Source: Caulobacter segnis (GTDB lineage Bacteria > Pseudomonadota > Alphaproteobacteria > Caulobacterales > Caulobacteraceae). Taken from it: a stretch of DNA of 11,736 nt. The notes below the pieces were generated by a model. The model worked only from the letters and a program-made list of their open reading frames with translations. It was not told the DNA's origin and searched no databases. Numbering within the stretch: position 1 is the first letter of the stretch; the number at the start of each line of letters is the position of its first letter. This document shows, piece by piece, positions 1 through 7,131 of this stretch. The position numbers and the translations under genes were made by a program. The stretch spans positions 1-11,736 of the forward strand of contig NZ_QFQZ01000108.1 of assembly GCF_003243465.1 (NCBI RefSeq), read 5' to 3'.

Positions 1-2379
1 GGCGACCAAGGCGTCGCCGATCGGCGTCTCCATGAAGTGGTGCCCGCCGGCCATGATGACGACGTACTGGCGGCCGTCGACCTCGTAGGTCATTGGCGTG
101 GCCTGGCCACCGGCGGGCAGCTTATCCTGCCAGACGGTCTTGCCGGTCTTCAGGTCGATGGCGCGGATCAGGTTGTCGGTGGTGGCGGCCACGAAGATCA
201 GGCCGCCGGCGGTGACGACGGCGCCGCCATTGTTAGGCGTGCCGATCTCGATGGGGAGGTTCGAGGTGATGCCGAACGGGCCATTGCGGCGCGCCGAACC
301 GAGCGGGCGGTCCCAGATCGTCCGTCCGGTCCGCAGGTCGATGGCGCGAAGGCCGCCATAGGGGGGCTGCTTGCACAGGAGACCGGTCAGCGGCAGGCGC
401 CAGCCGGCATTGACCTGGATCGCGTAGGGCGTTCCAGCCTGCGGGTCACCTGCGCCCTCCGCGCCGCCCTTCATCGAGCCCCCGCGCTCCTGGCCGCGCG
501 GCGCCCAACCCTTGCGGTCGGCCTCCTGGCGCGGGATCAGGCGGTTGTAGTTGGGCATGTCGTTGTAGTTGGCCACGATCACGCCGCGGGCCGGGTCGAT
601 GGCGATCCCGCCCCAGTCGGAGCCGCCGTTGTAGCCGGGATACTCGACATAGCGCTGCTTGGTGGTCGGCGGGGTGTAGAAGCCGTCGTACTTGGCCATC
701 CGGAACTGGATGCGGCAGATCATCTGGTCGATCGGCGACATGCCCCACATCTGCCTTTCGGTCAGATCGGCCTTGCGCAGCGTGTGGAACAGCGAGAACG
801 GCTGGGTGGCCGAACGCTGCTCCGGCTCGACGCCGCCTTGTGGGACCTGCCGCTCCTCGACACCCGTGAGGGGGCGGCCGGTGCGACGGTCGAGCACATA
901 AAGATCGCCCTGCTTGCCCGGCAGGACCAGGGCGGGGACCGGACCGGTCGGGCTGGGATAGTCGATCAGCGTGGCTTGCGAGCCGAGGTCGTAGTCCCAG
1001 ACGTCGTTGTGCACGGCCTGGAAGGACCAGGCCGTCTTGCCGGTGGTGACGTCGAGCGCCACCAGCGAGGTGGAGTGGGCCTTCTCCGGCGCGGTGCGCA
1101 GGCCGCTCCAATAGTCGACGGCCGCGTTGCCCAGGGGGAGATAGACTAGGCCCAGCGCCTCGTCGCCGCTGGCCGTCGTCCACATGTTGGGCGTGCCGCG
1201 CGTGTAGGTCTCGCCCGGCGCGGGGGCGCCGGCGCGATCGGGACGCGCCAGGTCCCAGGCCCAGCGCAGTTGGCCGGTGACGGCGTCGTAGCCCTGGATG
1301 ACGCCGGACGGCGCATCGCGCTTTTGGCCGTCCAGCACCTGGTGGCCGGTGACGATCACGCCGCGCACGATGGTCGGCGCGGAGGTGATCGAGAACATGC
1401 CCGGGGCGTGCTCGCCGATCCCCTGGGCGGTGTCGACCTGGCCAACGAACCCAAAGCCCGCGCAGGGTTGGCCGGTGGCGGCGTCGACGGCGATCAGCCG
1501 CGCGTCCAGCGTGCCCTCGATGATCCGCCGGGCGCAGGCTTGCGCGGGCGCGGCGCCGGGAACCTCGTAGTACGACACGCCCCGGCAGGCGGCGGTGTAG
1601 GGAATGGACTTGTCGTCGACCTTCGGGTCGAAACGCCAGCGCTGGACGCCCGTGGCCGGATCCACGGCGATCAGGATGTTCTTGGGCGTGCAGAGATAGA
1701 GCGTGTCGCCGACCTTCAGGGGCGTGGTCTCGGCGCCATACATGTCCCGGGCGGTCTGGCTCTGGGGGAGATCTCCGGTGTGGAACAGCCAGGCGCGCTC
1801 CAGCCGTCCGACATTGTCCGGCGTCAGCTGGGCCAGGGCCGAGTAGCGCTGGGCGCCGTACGTGCCGCCGTAGGCGCGCCAGTCGCCGCCGGCCGCGTCG
1901 CTCATGGCGACGGGGCGATCGGCGGAGGGGAGGGCTCCGGCCTTCGGGGATGGCGCCAGCGTCACCACCAAGGCGCCGATCACCATCACGGCGCTGGCCG
2001 CGGCGGCGATCAGGCCCGCGGCCTTTCGCGCGCCGGGCGCGGACTCGAGCCGTGGCGCGCAGGCCAGCACTGCCAAGAGGAGGATGAAGGGCCCCAGGAC
2101 GCGTGGCATCAGGGCCCAGCCGTTGAGGCCGGCTTCCCAGAGCGCCCAGACAAGGGTGGCTGCGAAGAGACCGGCATAGAGCCAGACGCCAAGCATCCGG
2201 CCCCTGGCCATCAGGCCGCCGGCAACGACCAGGATGAGGCCGGCCAGCAGGTAATAGAGCGAGCCCCCCACCAGGGCGAGCCATAGGCCGCCGACGCCAA
2301 GCACCGCGCCGATGACGACGAGGATGACGCCGACCACCATGGCGGCCAGGGGGCGGGCGGAGCCATGGGCGGCGGGCAT
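1..2379 (-). CDS. gcd: Membrane-bound PQQ-dependent dehydrogenase, glucose/quinate/shikimate family (3' end cut by window)
   Basis: Quinoprotein that oxidises a sugar or polyol on the periplasmic face and passes electrons to ubiquinone. 793 codons are present and no stop is reached; the family is about 800 residues, so only a few C-terminal residues (after GDALVA) are missing. Residues 14-141 hold about five membrane helices. The periplasmic beta-propeller begins near GGDWRAYGGTYGAQRYS (164-180) and carries family motifs TPLKVGDTLYLCTP (219-232), CRGVSYYE (265-272) and TPNMWTTASGDEALGLVYLP (396-415). HNDVWDYD (457-464) contains the expected catalytic Asp459, and PGKQGDLYVLDRRTG (487-501) the expected Lys489. 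The start at 2379 has GGAG seven bases upstream; Met14 is an alternative. The position matching E. coli His262 appears to be Thr, so glucose is not certain as substrate. Fusion of the membrane anchor to the propeller sets it apart from soluble PQQ dehydrogenases. Family is secure, substrate is not. Confidence 0.93.
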   Translation of the reverse strand, partial: MPAAHGSARPLAAMVVGVILVVIGAVLGVGGLWLALVGGSLYYLLAGLILVVAGGLMARGRMLGVWLYAGLFAATLVWALWEAGLNGWALMPRVLGPFILLLAVLACAPRLESAPGARKAAGLIAAAASAVMVIGALVVTLAPSPKAGALPSADRPVAMSDAAGGDWRAYGGTYGAQRYSALAQLTPDNVGRLERAWLFHTGDLPQSQTARDMYGAETTPLKVGDTLYLCTPKNILIAVDPATGVQRWRFDPKVDDKSIPYTAACRGVSYYEVPGAAPAQACARRIIEGTLDARLIAVDAATGQPCAGFGFVGQVDTAQGIGEHAPGMFSITSAPTIVRGVIVTGHQVLDGQKRDAPSGVIQGYDAVTGQLRWAWDLARPDRAGAPAPGETYTRGTPNMWTTASGDEALGLVYLPLGNAAVDYWSGLRTAPEKAHSTSLVALDVTTGKTAWSFQAVHNDVWDYDLGSQATLIDYPSPTGPVPALVLPGKQGDLYVLDRRTGRPLTGVEERQVPQGGVEPEQRSATQPFSLFHTLRKADLTERQMWGMSPIDQMICRIQFRMAKYDGFYTPPTTKQRYVEYPGYNGGSDWGGIAIDPARGVIVANYNDMPNYNRLIPRQEADRKGWAPRGQERGGSMKGGAEGAGDPQAGTPYAIQVNAGWRLPLTGLLCKQPPYGGLRAIDLRTGRTIWDRPLGSARRNGPFGITSNLPIEIGTPNNGGAVVTAGGLIFVAATTDNLIRAIDLKTGKTVWQDKLPAGGQATPMTYEVDGRQYVVIMAGGHHFMETPIGDALVA

Positions 2380-2407
2380 CGGGCGTCTCCGGTTCGAGCG
2401 TGACTGT

Positions 2408-2432
2408 CGGCAAAATGCGCGAGCCGGCAAAA
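2408..2432. repeat. Two 8-bp direct repeats upstream of the PQQ dehydrogenase
   Basis: CGGCAAAA occurs at 2408-2415 and again at 2425-2432, 17 bases apart start to start, 29 to 53 bases upstream of the dehydrogenase start (on the coding strand TTTTGCCG). Repeats spaced close to two helical turns in a promoter region can be operator half-sites, but no regulator can be named, and the copies could be chance in a short AT-richer patch. Confidence 0.3.
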
Positions 2433-2435
2433 GGC

Positions 2436-2470
2436 GCCGCAAAAAGATCGTGAGGCGATCTTTTTGCGGC
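2436..2470 (-). terminator. Strong hairpin terminator after the MscS-family gene
   Basis: A perfect 15-bp inverted repeat: GCCGCAAAAAGATCG at 2436-2450, a 5-base loop at 2451-2455, and CGATCTTTTTGCGGC at 2456-2470. It begins six bases after the MscS stop codon in the minus direction. The T-run lies inside the 3' arm and a second TTTT follows at 2429-2432 just beyond the stem. Its position between two minus-strand genes supports intrinsic termination and separates the channel unit from the PQQ dehydrogenase. Confidence 0.75.
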
Positions 2471-2475
2471 TCGTG

Positions 2476-3654
2476 TCAAAGCGCGGCGGCTGTCTGGCCC
2501 GTCAGCTCGGCGATCTGCCGCTCGGGCATCAACACCTTCAGGTGGGGGAAGGGGATCTCGACGCCGGCCTCGTCGAAGGCCAGCTTGATGCGCCGATTGT
2601 ACTCGCGCCCCACCGACCATTGCTGGATGGGTAGGGTCTTGATGCGGGCCTTCAGCACCACGCCGCTGTCGGCGAGATTGTCGACGCCGACCACCTCGAT
2701 CGGCTCGAGAATCTTGTCGGCGAAATCGGGATTGGCCTGCAACTCCGCGCCGACCCGCTTCATGATCGCCAGGGCGCTGTCGATATCGGAGTCGTAGGAC
2801 ACCTGAAGATCGAAGACGTAGTACGAGAAGCTCTTGGTCAGGTTATGCAGGACCTGGGCTTCGCTGTAGGGGAAGACGTGCACCGTGCCGTCGAAGTCGC
2901 GCAGGCGGATGGTGCGCAGGGTCATCTGCTCGACCAGGCCGCCGCTGTCGCCGATCCGCACGATGTCGCCGACCGAGACGATATCCTCGACGATCAGGAA
3001 GATCCCGGTCAGGAAGTCCTTGACCAGGGTCTGGGCGCCAAAGCCGAGCGCGACGCCGACAACGCCCGCGCCGGCCAGGAGCGGGCCGATCTTCACGCCA
3101 AGCTCGCTCAGCGCCATCAGCAGGGCGACGATGGCGATGGCGGTTTGGGCCACGCCGCGCAGCAGGGGCGAGAGGGTCGCCAGCTGAGCGCGGCGGCGCG
3201 GTTCGGCGGCGTGGTCCGCGAAGCCCTCCATGCCGCGCCCGATGGCCAGGCCGACAAGTTCGAACACCGCCACGCTGACGACCAGCAGCAGGCACAGTCG
3301 GACGAGGCCAGCCAGGATGCGCGCCCCGAGCGGCGTCGTCCACCAGGCCACAAGGTTGAAGCCCCAGACGTCGGCGACGACGAGCACGGCGGCGATTCCC
3401 GCGAGGGCCTGAACGATCCAGCCGGATAGCCGCGCCAGGCGATTGACCCGCACGGTCATCTCCGCATCGGCCGGGCCAGGCAGGCGATGGCCGCCGAGCC
3501 GGGCCATCTGCCGGGCCAGACGACCCGCGCCGAGCGCCAGCAGGACGGCCAGCACGGTCAAGGCGAGGTTCAGAACCCAAGCCAGGGGACTGAGCGCCGA
3601 GAAGTGCGCCAAGAGGGCCTGCAAGGCCGCGAGGATTCGTTCGCTCGCCGTCAT
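2476..3654 (-). CDS. MscS-family small-conductance mechanosensitive channel (YbiO-like)
   Basis: Inner-membrane channel that opens under membrane tension and releases solutes on hypo-osmotic shock. The 392-residue protein has about five hydrophobic segments (near 25-44, 77-98, 112-138, 166-186 and 189-222). The last is the pore helix, rich in Gly and Ala (GPLLAGAGVVGVALGFGAQ, 190-208), followed by TLVKDFLTGIFLIVEDIVSVGD (209-230) and the beta domain (IRLRDFDGTVHVFPYSEA, 249-266). The C-terminal alpha/beta domain ends in EAGVEIPFPHLKV (362-374). It is longer than E. coli MscS (286 residues) by extra N-terminal helices, and GFGAQTLVKD is typical of YbiO-type members. I chose Met at 3654 over the longer open frame to 3741 because AGGAG lies about ten bases upstream and the extension (proline and arginine rich) is unlike the family. 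Only 40 bases separate it from the receiver-like gene upstream, suggesting one transcript. Confidence 0.92.
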   Translation of the reverse strand: MTASERILAALQALLAHFSALSPLAWVLNLALTVLAVLLALGAGRLARQMARLGGHRLPGPADAEMTVRVNRLARLSGWIVQALAGIAAVLVVADVWGFNLVAWWTTPLGARILAGLVRLCLLLVVSVAVFELVGLAIGRGMEGFADHAAEPRRRAQLATLSPLLRGVAQTAIAIVALLMALSELGVKIGPLLAGAGVVGVALGFGAQTLVKDFLTGIFLIVEDIVSVGDIVRIGDSGGLVEQMTLRTIRLRDFDGTVHVFPYSEAQVLHNLTKSFSYYVFDLQVSYDSDIDSALAIMKRVGAELQANPDFADKILEPIEVVGVDNLADSGVVLKARIKTLPIQQWSVGREYNRRIKLAFDEAGVEIPFPHLKVLMPERQIAELTGQTAAAL

Positions 3655-3694
3655 CAGCTGCAGTTCTCCTTGTCTGGGATGGGGAAGGTTCGGT

Positions 3695-4054
3695 TCAGGC
3701 CGGCGCGAAGGCTTTGGCCAGGGCCCGCCGGATCCCCGCAACCTGGCTGTCGGGCGCGCGCCAGCCGACGGTCTCGACTTCGTCGTGCGCGGCCTCGTCG
3801 AGCAGCATTGAGCGCACGCCCCAATTGGTCTGCAGGCTTTGCGCGAGCTCGGCGGCGCTGCGGCGGCCGGTGGTCTCGCTGGCCAGCAGGGCCACCGTTG
3901 GTCCGGCGTGGGCGGTCACCGCCAGAGTCAGGCCCGCGGTTGGGAACGGGCCGATAACCTGGATCCGCGCTTCATCGAAGGCCGTGATCAGCCGTGTGGC
4001 GCGCGTCTCGTCATCACAGATGAGCAAGATCGTCTCGTTGATGTCGTCGTTCAT
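3695..4054 (-). CDS. Stand-alone degenerate receiver-like (pseudo-receiver) protein
   Basis: A 119-residue single-domain protein resembling CheY-type receivers. It has the first beta strand and acidic pair (ILLICDDE, 9-16), then helix 1, then QVIGPFPTAGLTLAVTAHAGPTVALLASE (32-60), which matches the usual 'VVGP.. ALAL.. PDVALLDV' pattern of alphaproteobacterial stand-alone receivers. The phospho-acceptor Asp expected after VALL is Ala58, and the conserved Lys before a cis-proline near the end is not evident (WRAP, 98-101). Phosphorylation is therefore unlikely, and it may act by protein contact alone or be decaying. No output domain is present. Start at 4054 has a weak GGGG about six bases upstream. 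It probably shares a transcript with the channel gene 40 bases downstream. The receiver fold is inferred by pattern; partner and pathway are unknown. Confidence 0.75.
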   Translation of the reverse strand: MNDDINETILLICDDETRATRLITAFDEARIQVIGPFPTAGLTLAVTAHAGPTVALLASETTGRRSAAELAQSLQTNWGVRSMLLDEAAHDEVETVGWRAPDSQVAGIRRALAKAFAPA

Positions 4055-4079
4055 GCAAAGCCCCGTTCAATTGCCGTAA

Positions 4080-4096
4080 ACATCGTATCACGATGT
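4080..4096. promoter_or_regulatory. 17-bp palindrome, candidate operator upstream of the receiver/mscS unit
   Basis: ACATCGT-ATC-ACGATGT is a perfect inverted repeat with 7-bp arms and a 3-bp centre, 26 to 42 bases upstream of the receiver-like start codon, a normal place for a repressor site. A closely related sequence occurs at 10197-10219 before the ECF sigma gene. The cognate protein is unknown; spacing and symmetry fit a dimeric helix-turn-helix regulator. Confidence 0.55.
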
Positions 4097-4138
4097 ATTG
4101 CGTGCCGATGACACGATGGCCTGACATTAAAGTGAGCT

Positions 4139-4156
4139 TGGCGGTGGGAACCGCCA
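4139..4156 (-). terminator. Possible weak hairpin after the SLC13 permease
   Basis: TGGCGGT (4139-4145) and ACCGCCA (4150-4156) form a 7-bp stem with a 4-base loop, starting 14 bases after the permease stop in the minus direction. There is no clear T-run after the stem, so it may be a weak or non-canonical terminator, or a 3'-end stabilising hairpin. Confidence 0.35.
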
Positions 4157-4170
4157 TCAGAACGGTATGG

Positions 4171-5466
4171 TCAGAACGGGAAGAAGAGAGGAATGGCGAT
4201 CAGGCCGACCGCCCAGGTGATCAGGTTGAGCGGCGCGCCGAGGCGGACGAAATCGAGGTATCGGTAGCCGCCCAGCTGGTAGACCAGGACATTGGTCTGG
4301 TAGCCGAAGGGCGTGGCGAAGGCGGCGCTGGCGGCCATCATCACCGCCACCAGGAAGGGACGGGGGCTGACCCCCAGGCTTTCGGCCAGGGCGACGGCCA
4401 TGGGCGTCAGCAGCACCGCCACCGCCGCGTTCGACAGCAGCTCGGTCAGCAGCAGGGTGGCGCCGTAGATCAGCGCCAGAGCATAGATCGGCCCCAGCGC
4501 CTGCAGCCAGCCGACCATGGCCTTGGTCGTCAGCGCCGCCAGGCCCGTGACCTCCATCGACAGGCCGACGACCACCATGCCGGCGATCAGCAGCAAGATC
4601 TCGGGGCGCAGCCCCTTGTAGGCGTCCTCGACGCTGATCACCCGCGCCAGGACAAGGCCCACCGCGCCGGCGAAGGCGCTGGCGGCGATCGGGAGCAAAC
4701 CGACGGCGGCGACGGCGACCACGGCGGCGAACACCGCCAGGGACGCGGCGGCGCGGATCGGATCGAGGGCCGCGTCCGGCGGATAGAGCGCCGGATCTTC
4801 GCCAGCGGGCGTCACCCCCTGCGGCGCGGCCAGCGGCTCACGCGCCGGGGTCGGATCGGCGCCCAGGAGACGCGGCCCGACCAGGAAAAGATATACCCCG
4901 CCGGCCAGGGCGATGATCAAGGCCACGGGCGTGGCCTCAAAGAGACCCAACGCCGGCTGACCGGCGTTGCGGGCCATGTCGTTGACCAGAAGATTGGTCG
5001 AGGTGCCGATCAGGGTGCAGGCGCCGCCCAGGATGGTGGCGTAGGAAAGGGGGATCAGGAACCGCTTGGGGGACTGGCCGAGCGATTGGGCGACATCGCG
5101 CACGACGGGCGCGCCCAGCACCACGATCGGGGTGTTGTTGAGGAAGGCCGATCCGACGCCGCAAAGGGCGATGACCAGCCAAAGGCCGGCTGATCCCAGC
5201 CGCGCGCACAGCTTCGTGGCTTGGCGGATCAGCAGGCCCAGGAGGCCCGAGAGTTCCATGGCGTAGGCGATGACGAAGAGCGAAGCCAGGGCGATGATGG
5301 CGGGGCTGGCAAAGGCGCCCTGCACCTCGACCGGCCGCACGGTCCGCGTCCCCAGGAGCACCGCCGCGCCCGCCAGCGCCACGACGTCCGACCGCAGCTT
5401 GCCGTGGATCAGGGCGGCGACGACAGACACCAGAACCACCAGGGCGATGATCTGGGCTGGCGTCAT
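4171..5466 (-). CDS. SLC13/DASS-family (ion transporter superfamily) permease
   Basis: Predicted inner-membrane secondary transporter of about 431 residues, built as two inverted repeats of hydrophobic helices. Repeat signatures are visible: FLNNTPIVVLGAPVV (108-122) and SYATILGGACTLIGTSTNL (141-159) in the first half, ELLSNAAVAVLLTPMAVA (342-359) and AAFATPFGYQTNVLVY (381-396) in the second. The N-P and S-N-A hairpins are the substrate and cation sites in this family, whose members carry dicarboxylates, citrate, sulfate or other anions, often with sodium. The central loop (203-236) is proline rich and acidic and lacks the TrkA-C (RCK_C) domains found there in many bacterial relatives. Start taken at ATG 5466 because the alignable N-terminus (MTPAQIIALVVLVSVV) begins there; the ribosome site is weak and an in-frame TTG four codons upstream is possible. 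Substrate cannot be told from sequence. Confidence 0.88.
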   Translation of the reverse strand: MTPAQIIALVVLVSVVAALIHGKLRSDVVALAGAAVLLGTRTVRPVEVQGAFASPAIIALASLFVIAYAMELSGLLGLLIRQATKLCARLGSAGLWLVIALCGVGSAFLNNTPIVVLGAPVVRDVAQSLGQSPKRFLIPLSYATILGGACTLIGTSTNLLVNDMARNAGQPALGLFEATPVALIIALAGGVYLFLVGPRLLGADPTPAREPLAAPQGVTPAGEDPALYPPDAALDPIRAAASLAVFAAVVAVAAVGLLPIAASAFAGAVGLVLARVISVEDAYKGLRPEILLLIAGMVVVGLSMEVTGLAALTTKAMVGWLQALGPIYALALIYGATLLLTELLSNAAVAVLLTPMAVALAESLGVSPRPFLVAVMMAASAAFATPFGYQTNVLVYQLGGYRYLDFVRLGAPLNLITWAVGLIAIPLFFPF

Positions 5467-5483
5467 GTCCGGGGGCAAGGCGG

Positions 5484-5514
5484 TTGCAATCGGGTCCCTG
5501 TCTTCTGCTAGGCT
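5484..5514 (+). promoter_or_regulatory. Candidate promoter for the 5521 operon, possibly leaderless
   Basis: TTGCAAT at 5484-5490 and GCTAGGCT at 5507-5514 resemble a housekeeping -35 and a Caulobacter-type -10 (GCTAnAwC), separated by 16 bases. The predicted start of transcription would fall within a few bases of the ATG at 5521. The only Shine-Dalgarno-like bases (GAGG, 5515-5518) are two bases from the ATG, too close to function, which fits a leaderless message. Confidence 0.4.
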
Positions 5515-5520
5515 GAGGCC

Positions 5521-6375
5521 ATGAGCGACAATAGGCCCCGGACTCCCGACCGCAAGTTCGCCCTGATCGCGCCGATCGTCATCGGGGCGGCGGCCGTGGT
5601 CGTGGTTGTCATGGTGCTGTTGCGCCCGCATCCAGCGCCGCCCGCCAAGGTCGCGCCGCCGCCACTCGTGCCGGCGCCGAGCGCTGCGGCGGTATCGGCC
5701 CCGCCGAAGATCGCGCCCGCCGCGCGCGCCGACCTGATCGCCGACGCCGATGTCGCGGCCAGCGCCTTCGCCGCAGGTCAGGCGACCCCGCCGTCCAAGC
5801 TGGTCGGCGAACGCTTCTCGATCCGACTGGCCTTCGGCTGCGGCGGGCCCGTCGCCGATCCTGGACCGCTGCAGGCCTACTACCAACTCGACGCGGCCAC
5901 GCGAACGGTGCGGCTGGTGGCGCGTCCGGCGACCTGGACGGACTTGCCACTGGTCCGCGCCGCAGCGACGACGCAGGCCGCCGAGACCGTCGAGGGGTTC
6001 TGGATTCCCAGGCCCTGGCTGCGCGTCGAGGGCTGCCCCTATCGCCGCGAGGTGGCGCCGCCAGCCACCCCCACGCCTGTCGAGGCGCCGAGCCTTGGCC
6101 TGGCCATGTTCCATAGCCAGGAGGCCTCCCGCGCCGAGCGCCGGGGCGATCGTCCTTACGAGCATGTCTTCAAGCTTCCAATCGATCGCGATGGCCAGAA
6201 GCTGTCGTTCCGTCTGCTTCTCGAAGGTCGGATCTCCGGCTTTTCGAATCGCTCGGCCGTCCGCTGCTGGGGCGAGTCTGTCGATCATCGGCCCGTCTGC
6301 CTCTATGGCGTCGACGTCGATCGCGTCGCGTTCGAGGCCGAAGACGGGACGCTCCTGGCCGACTGGCCCCGCTAG
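5521..6375 (+). CDS. Membrane-anchored periplasmic protein of unknown function, four cysteines
   Basis: I do not recognise this 284-residue protein. It has a short positively charged N-terminus, one hydrophobic helix (about 13-34) and no lipobox, so it is probably a signal-anchored protein facing the periplasm. A proline and alanine rich linker (36-70) follows. The folded part (about 92-284) contains four cysteines at 107 (FGCGG), 172 (EGCPY), 249 (VRCWG) and 260 (PVCLY), plus many aromatic residues; an even number of cysteines in a periplasmic domain suggests two disulfides. The end (VCLYGVDVDRVAFEAEDGTLLADW) looks like a closing beta sheet. It is nine bases upstream of the universal stress protein gene and almost surely co-transcribed with it. 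It is divergent from the permease. Coding status is supported by length, composition and tight spacing; function is unknown. Confidence 0.8.
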   Translation: MSDNRPRTPDRKFALIAPIVIGAAAVVVVVMVLLRPHPAPPAKVAPPPLVPAPSAAAVSAPPKIAPAARADLIADADVAASAFAAGQATPPSKLVGERFSIRLAFGCGGPVADPGPLQAYYQLDAATRTVRLVARPATWTDLPLVRAAATTQAAETVEGFWIPRPWLRVEGCPYRREVAPPATPTPVEAPSLGLAMFHSQEASRAERRGDRPYEHVFKLPIDRDGQKLSFRLLLEGRISGFSNRSAVRCWGESVDHRPVCLYGVDVDRVAFEAEDGTLLADWPR

Positions 6376-6384
6376 GGCCGGGAC

Positions 6385-7131
6385 ATGAGCCAAGCTCGTC
6401 CCCGTGTCACCGCGCTGATCGACCGCTCGGCCTACGGCGTCAGTGTCGGCGAGCACGCCGCGTGGTTGGCCGAGCGGATCGATGCGGCCCTGCAATTGCG
6501 GCATGTGCGCGAGACGCACGAGACGGTCGAGGACGCCAAGGCCCTGCTGTCGCAAGCTTTCGAGCGGTTGGCCGATCAAGGGGCGGCGAGCCCCGATCTC
6601 AGCCTTGTCGAGGGCGGCGTGCTGGCCGGCGCCATCAGCGCCGAGGCCGCCGTCCTGGTGATGGGCAAGCGCGGCGAAGGCTCTGCCGAGGGTCGCACGG
6701 CGCTGGGCCGGCATGTCGAGCTGGTCCTGCGCGCGCTCGACATCCCAGTCTGCTTGGCGTCTCAACTATTCTTGCCGATCCATCGGGTCCTTGCCGTCAC
6801 CGACGCCGATCCGCAGCGCCATGCCGCGCTCGACCTCCTGGCGGCCGGTCACGGACTGGACAATCTGGCCATCGACCTGATCGTCGTCGCCGGCGCTCAT
6901 GAAGATCCCGAGGCCAAGCTCTCCCTGGCGCGCGGCATGCTGGACGGACGCGCGACGAGCTTCGCCGTCCAGACCGAGGACATTGGCTCGGCGATCTGGC
7001 GCTATCTCGACGAGCGGCCAGCTGACCTGATCATCATCTCGCGGGCGGTGCTGCTGGGTGGGGGCGTCAATGCTCTCGCCGCGTCCGCCGAGAGCTTGTG
7101 GGCCGCGCGCGCCTCGGTTCTGGTCTGCTAG
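6385..7131 (+). CDS. Universal stress protein, two UspA-like domains
   Basis: A 248-residue cytosolic protein with two UspA-type alpha/beta folds in tandem. The first (about 6-125) ends in AVLVMGKRGEGSAEGRTALGRH (89-110) and VLRALDIPVCL (114-124), matching the Usp nucleotide-loop pattern G-x2-G-x(9-10)-G, although the last position is followed by Arg rather than the usual Ser or Thr. The second (about 131-248) has strand HRVLAVTD (133-140), central LIVVAGAHEDPEAK (165-178) and DLIIISRAVLLGG (214-226), but lacks a recognisable nucleotide loop and is probably degenerate. Family members bind ATP or act as stress-signalling switches. The start at 6385 follows GGGAC and lies nine bases after the upstream gene's stop, so the pair forms an operon. 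Its stop shares a CTAG with the convergent marR stop. Confidence 0.85.
   Translation: MSQARPRVTALIDRSAYGVSVGEHAAWLAERIDAALQLRHVRETHETVEDAKALLSQAFERLADQGAASPDLSLVEGGVLAGAISAEAAVLVMGKRGEGSAEGRTALGRHVELVLRALDIPVCLASQLFLPIHRVLAVTDADPQRHAALDLLAAGHGLDNLAIDLIVVAGAHEDPEAKLSLARGMLDGRATSFAVQTEDIGSAIWRYLDERPADLIIISRAVLLGGGVNALAASAESLWAARASVLVC

Noticed and set aside
37..2286. Long open plus-strand frames (37-1149 and 1270-2286) opposite the PQQ dehydrogenase
   Set aside because: They mirror a well-matched dehydrogenase on the minus strand; the translations are low-complexity Gly/Arg/Asp/Ala and have no motifs. Such antisense frames are common in high-GC genes.
446..2620. 724-codon minus-strand frame overlapping the dehydrogenase and the end of mscS
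   Set aside because: Arg/Pro-rich translation in a different frame from the true dehydrogenase, and it would run across the terminator hairpin.
4147..4170. GGAAC at 4147 as an EcfG-type -35
   Set aside because: No CGTT or similar element follows at 16-17 bases, and no plus-strand gene lies downstream.
5467..6765. In-frame minus-strand extension of the permease to 6765
   Set aside because: The permease family N-terminus begins at 5466; the extension is antisense to the unknown protein and usp genes and has no membrane or domain character.
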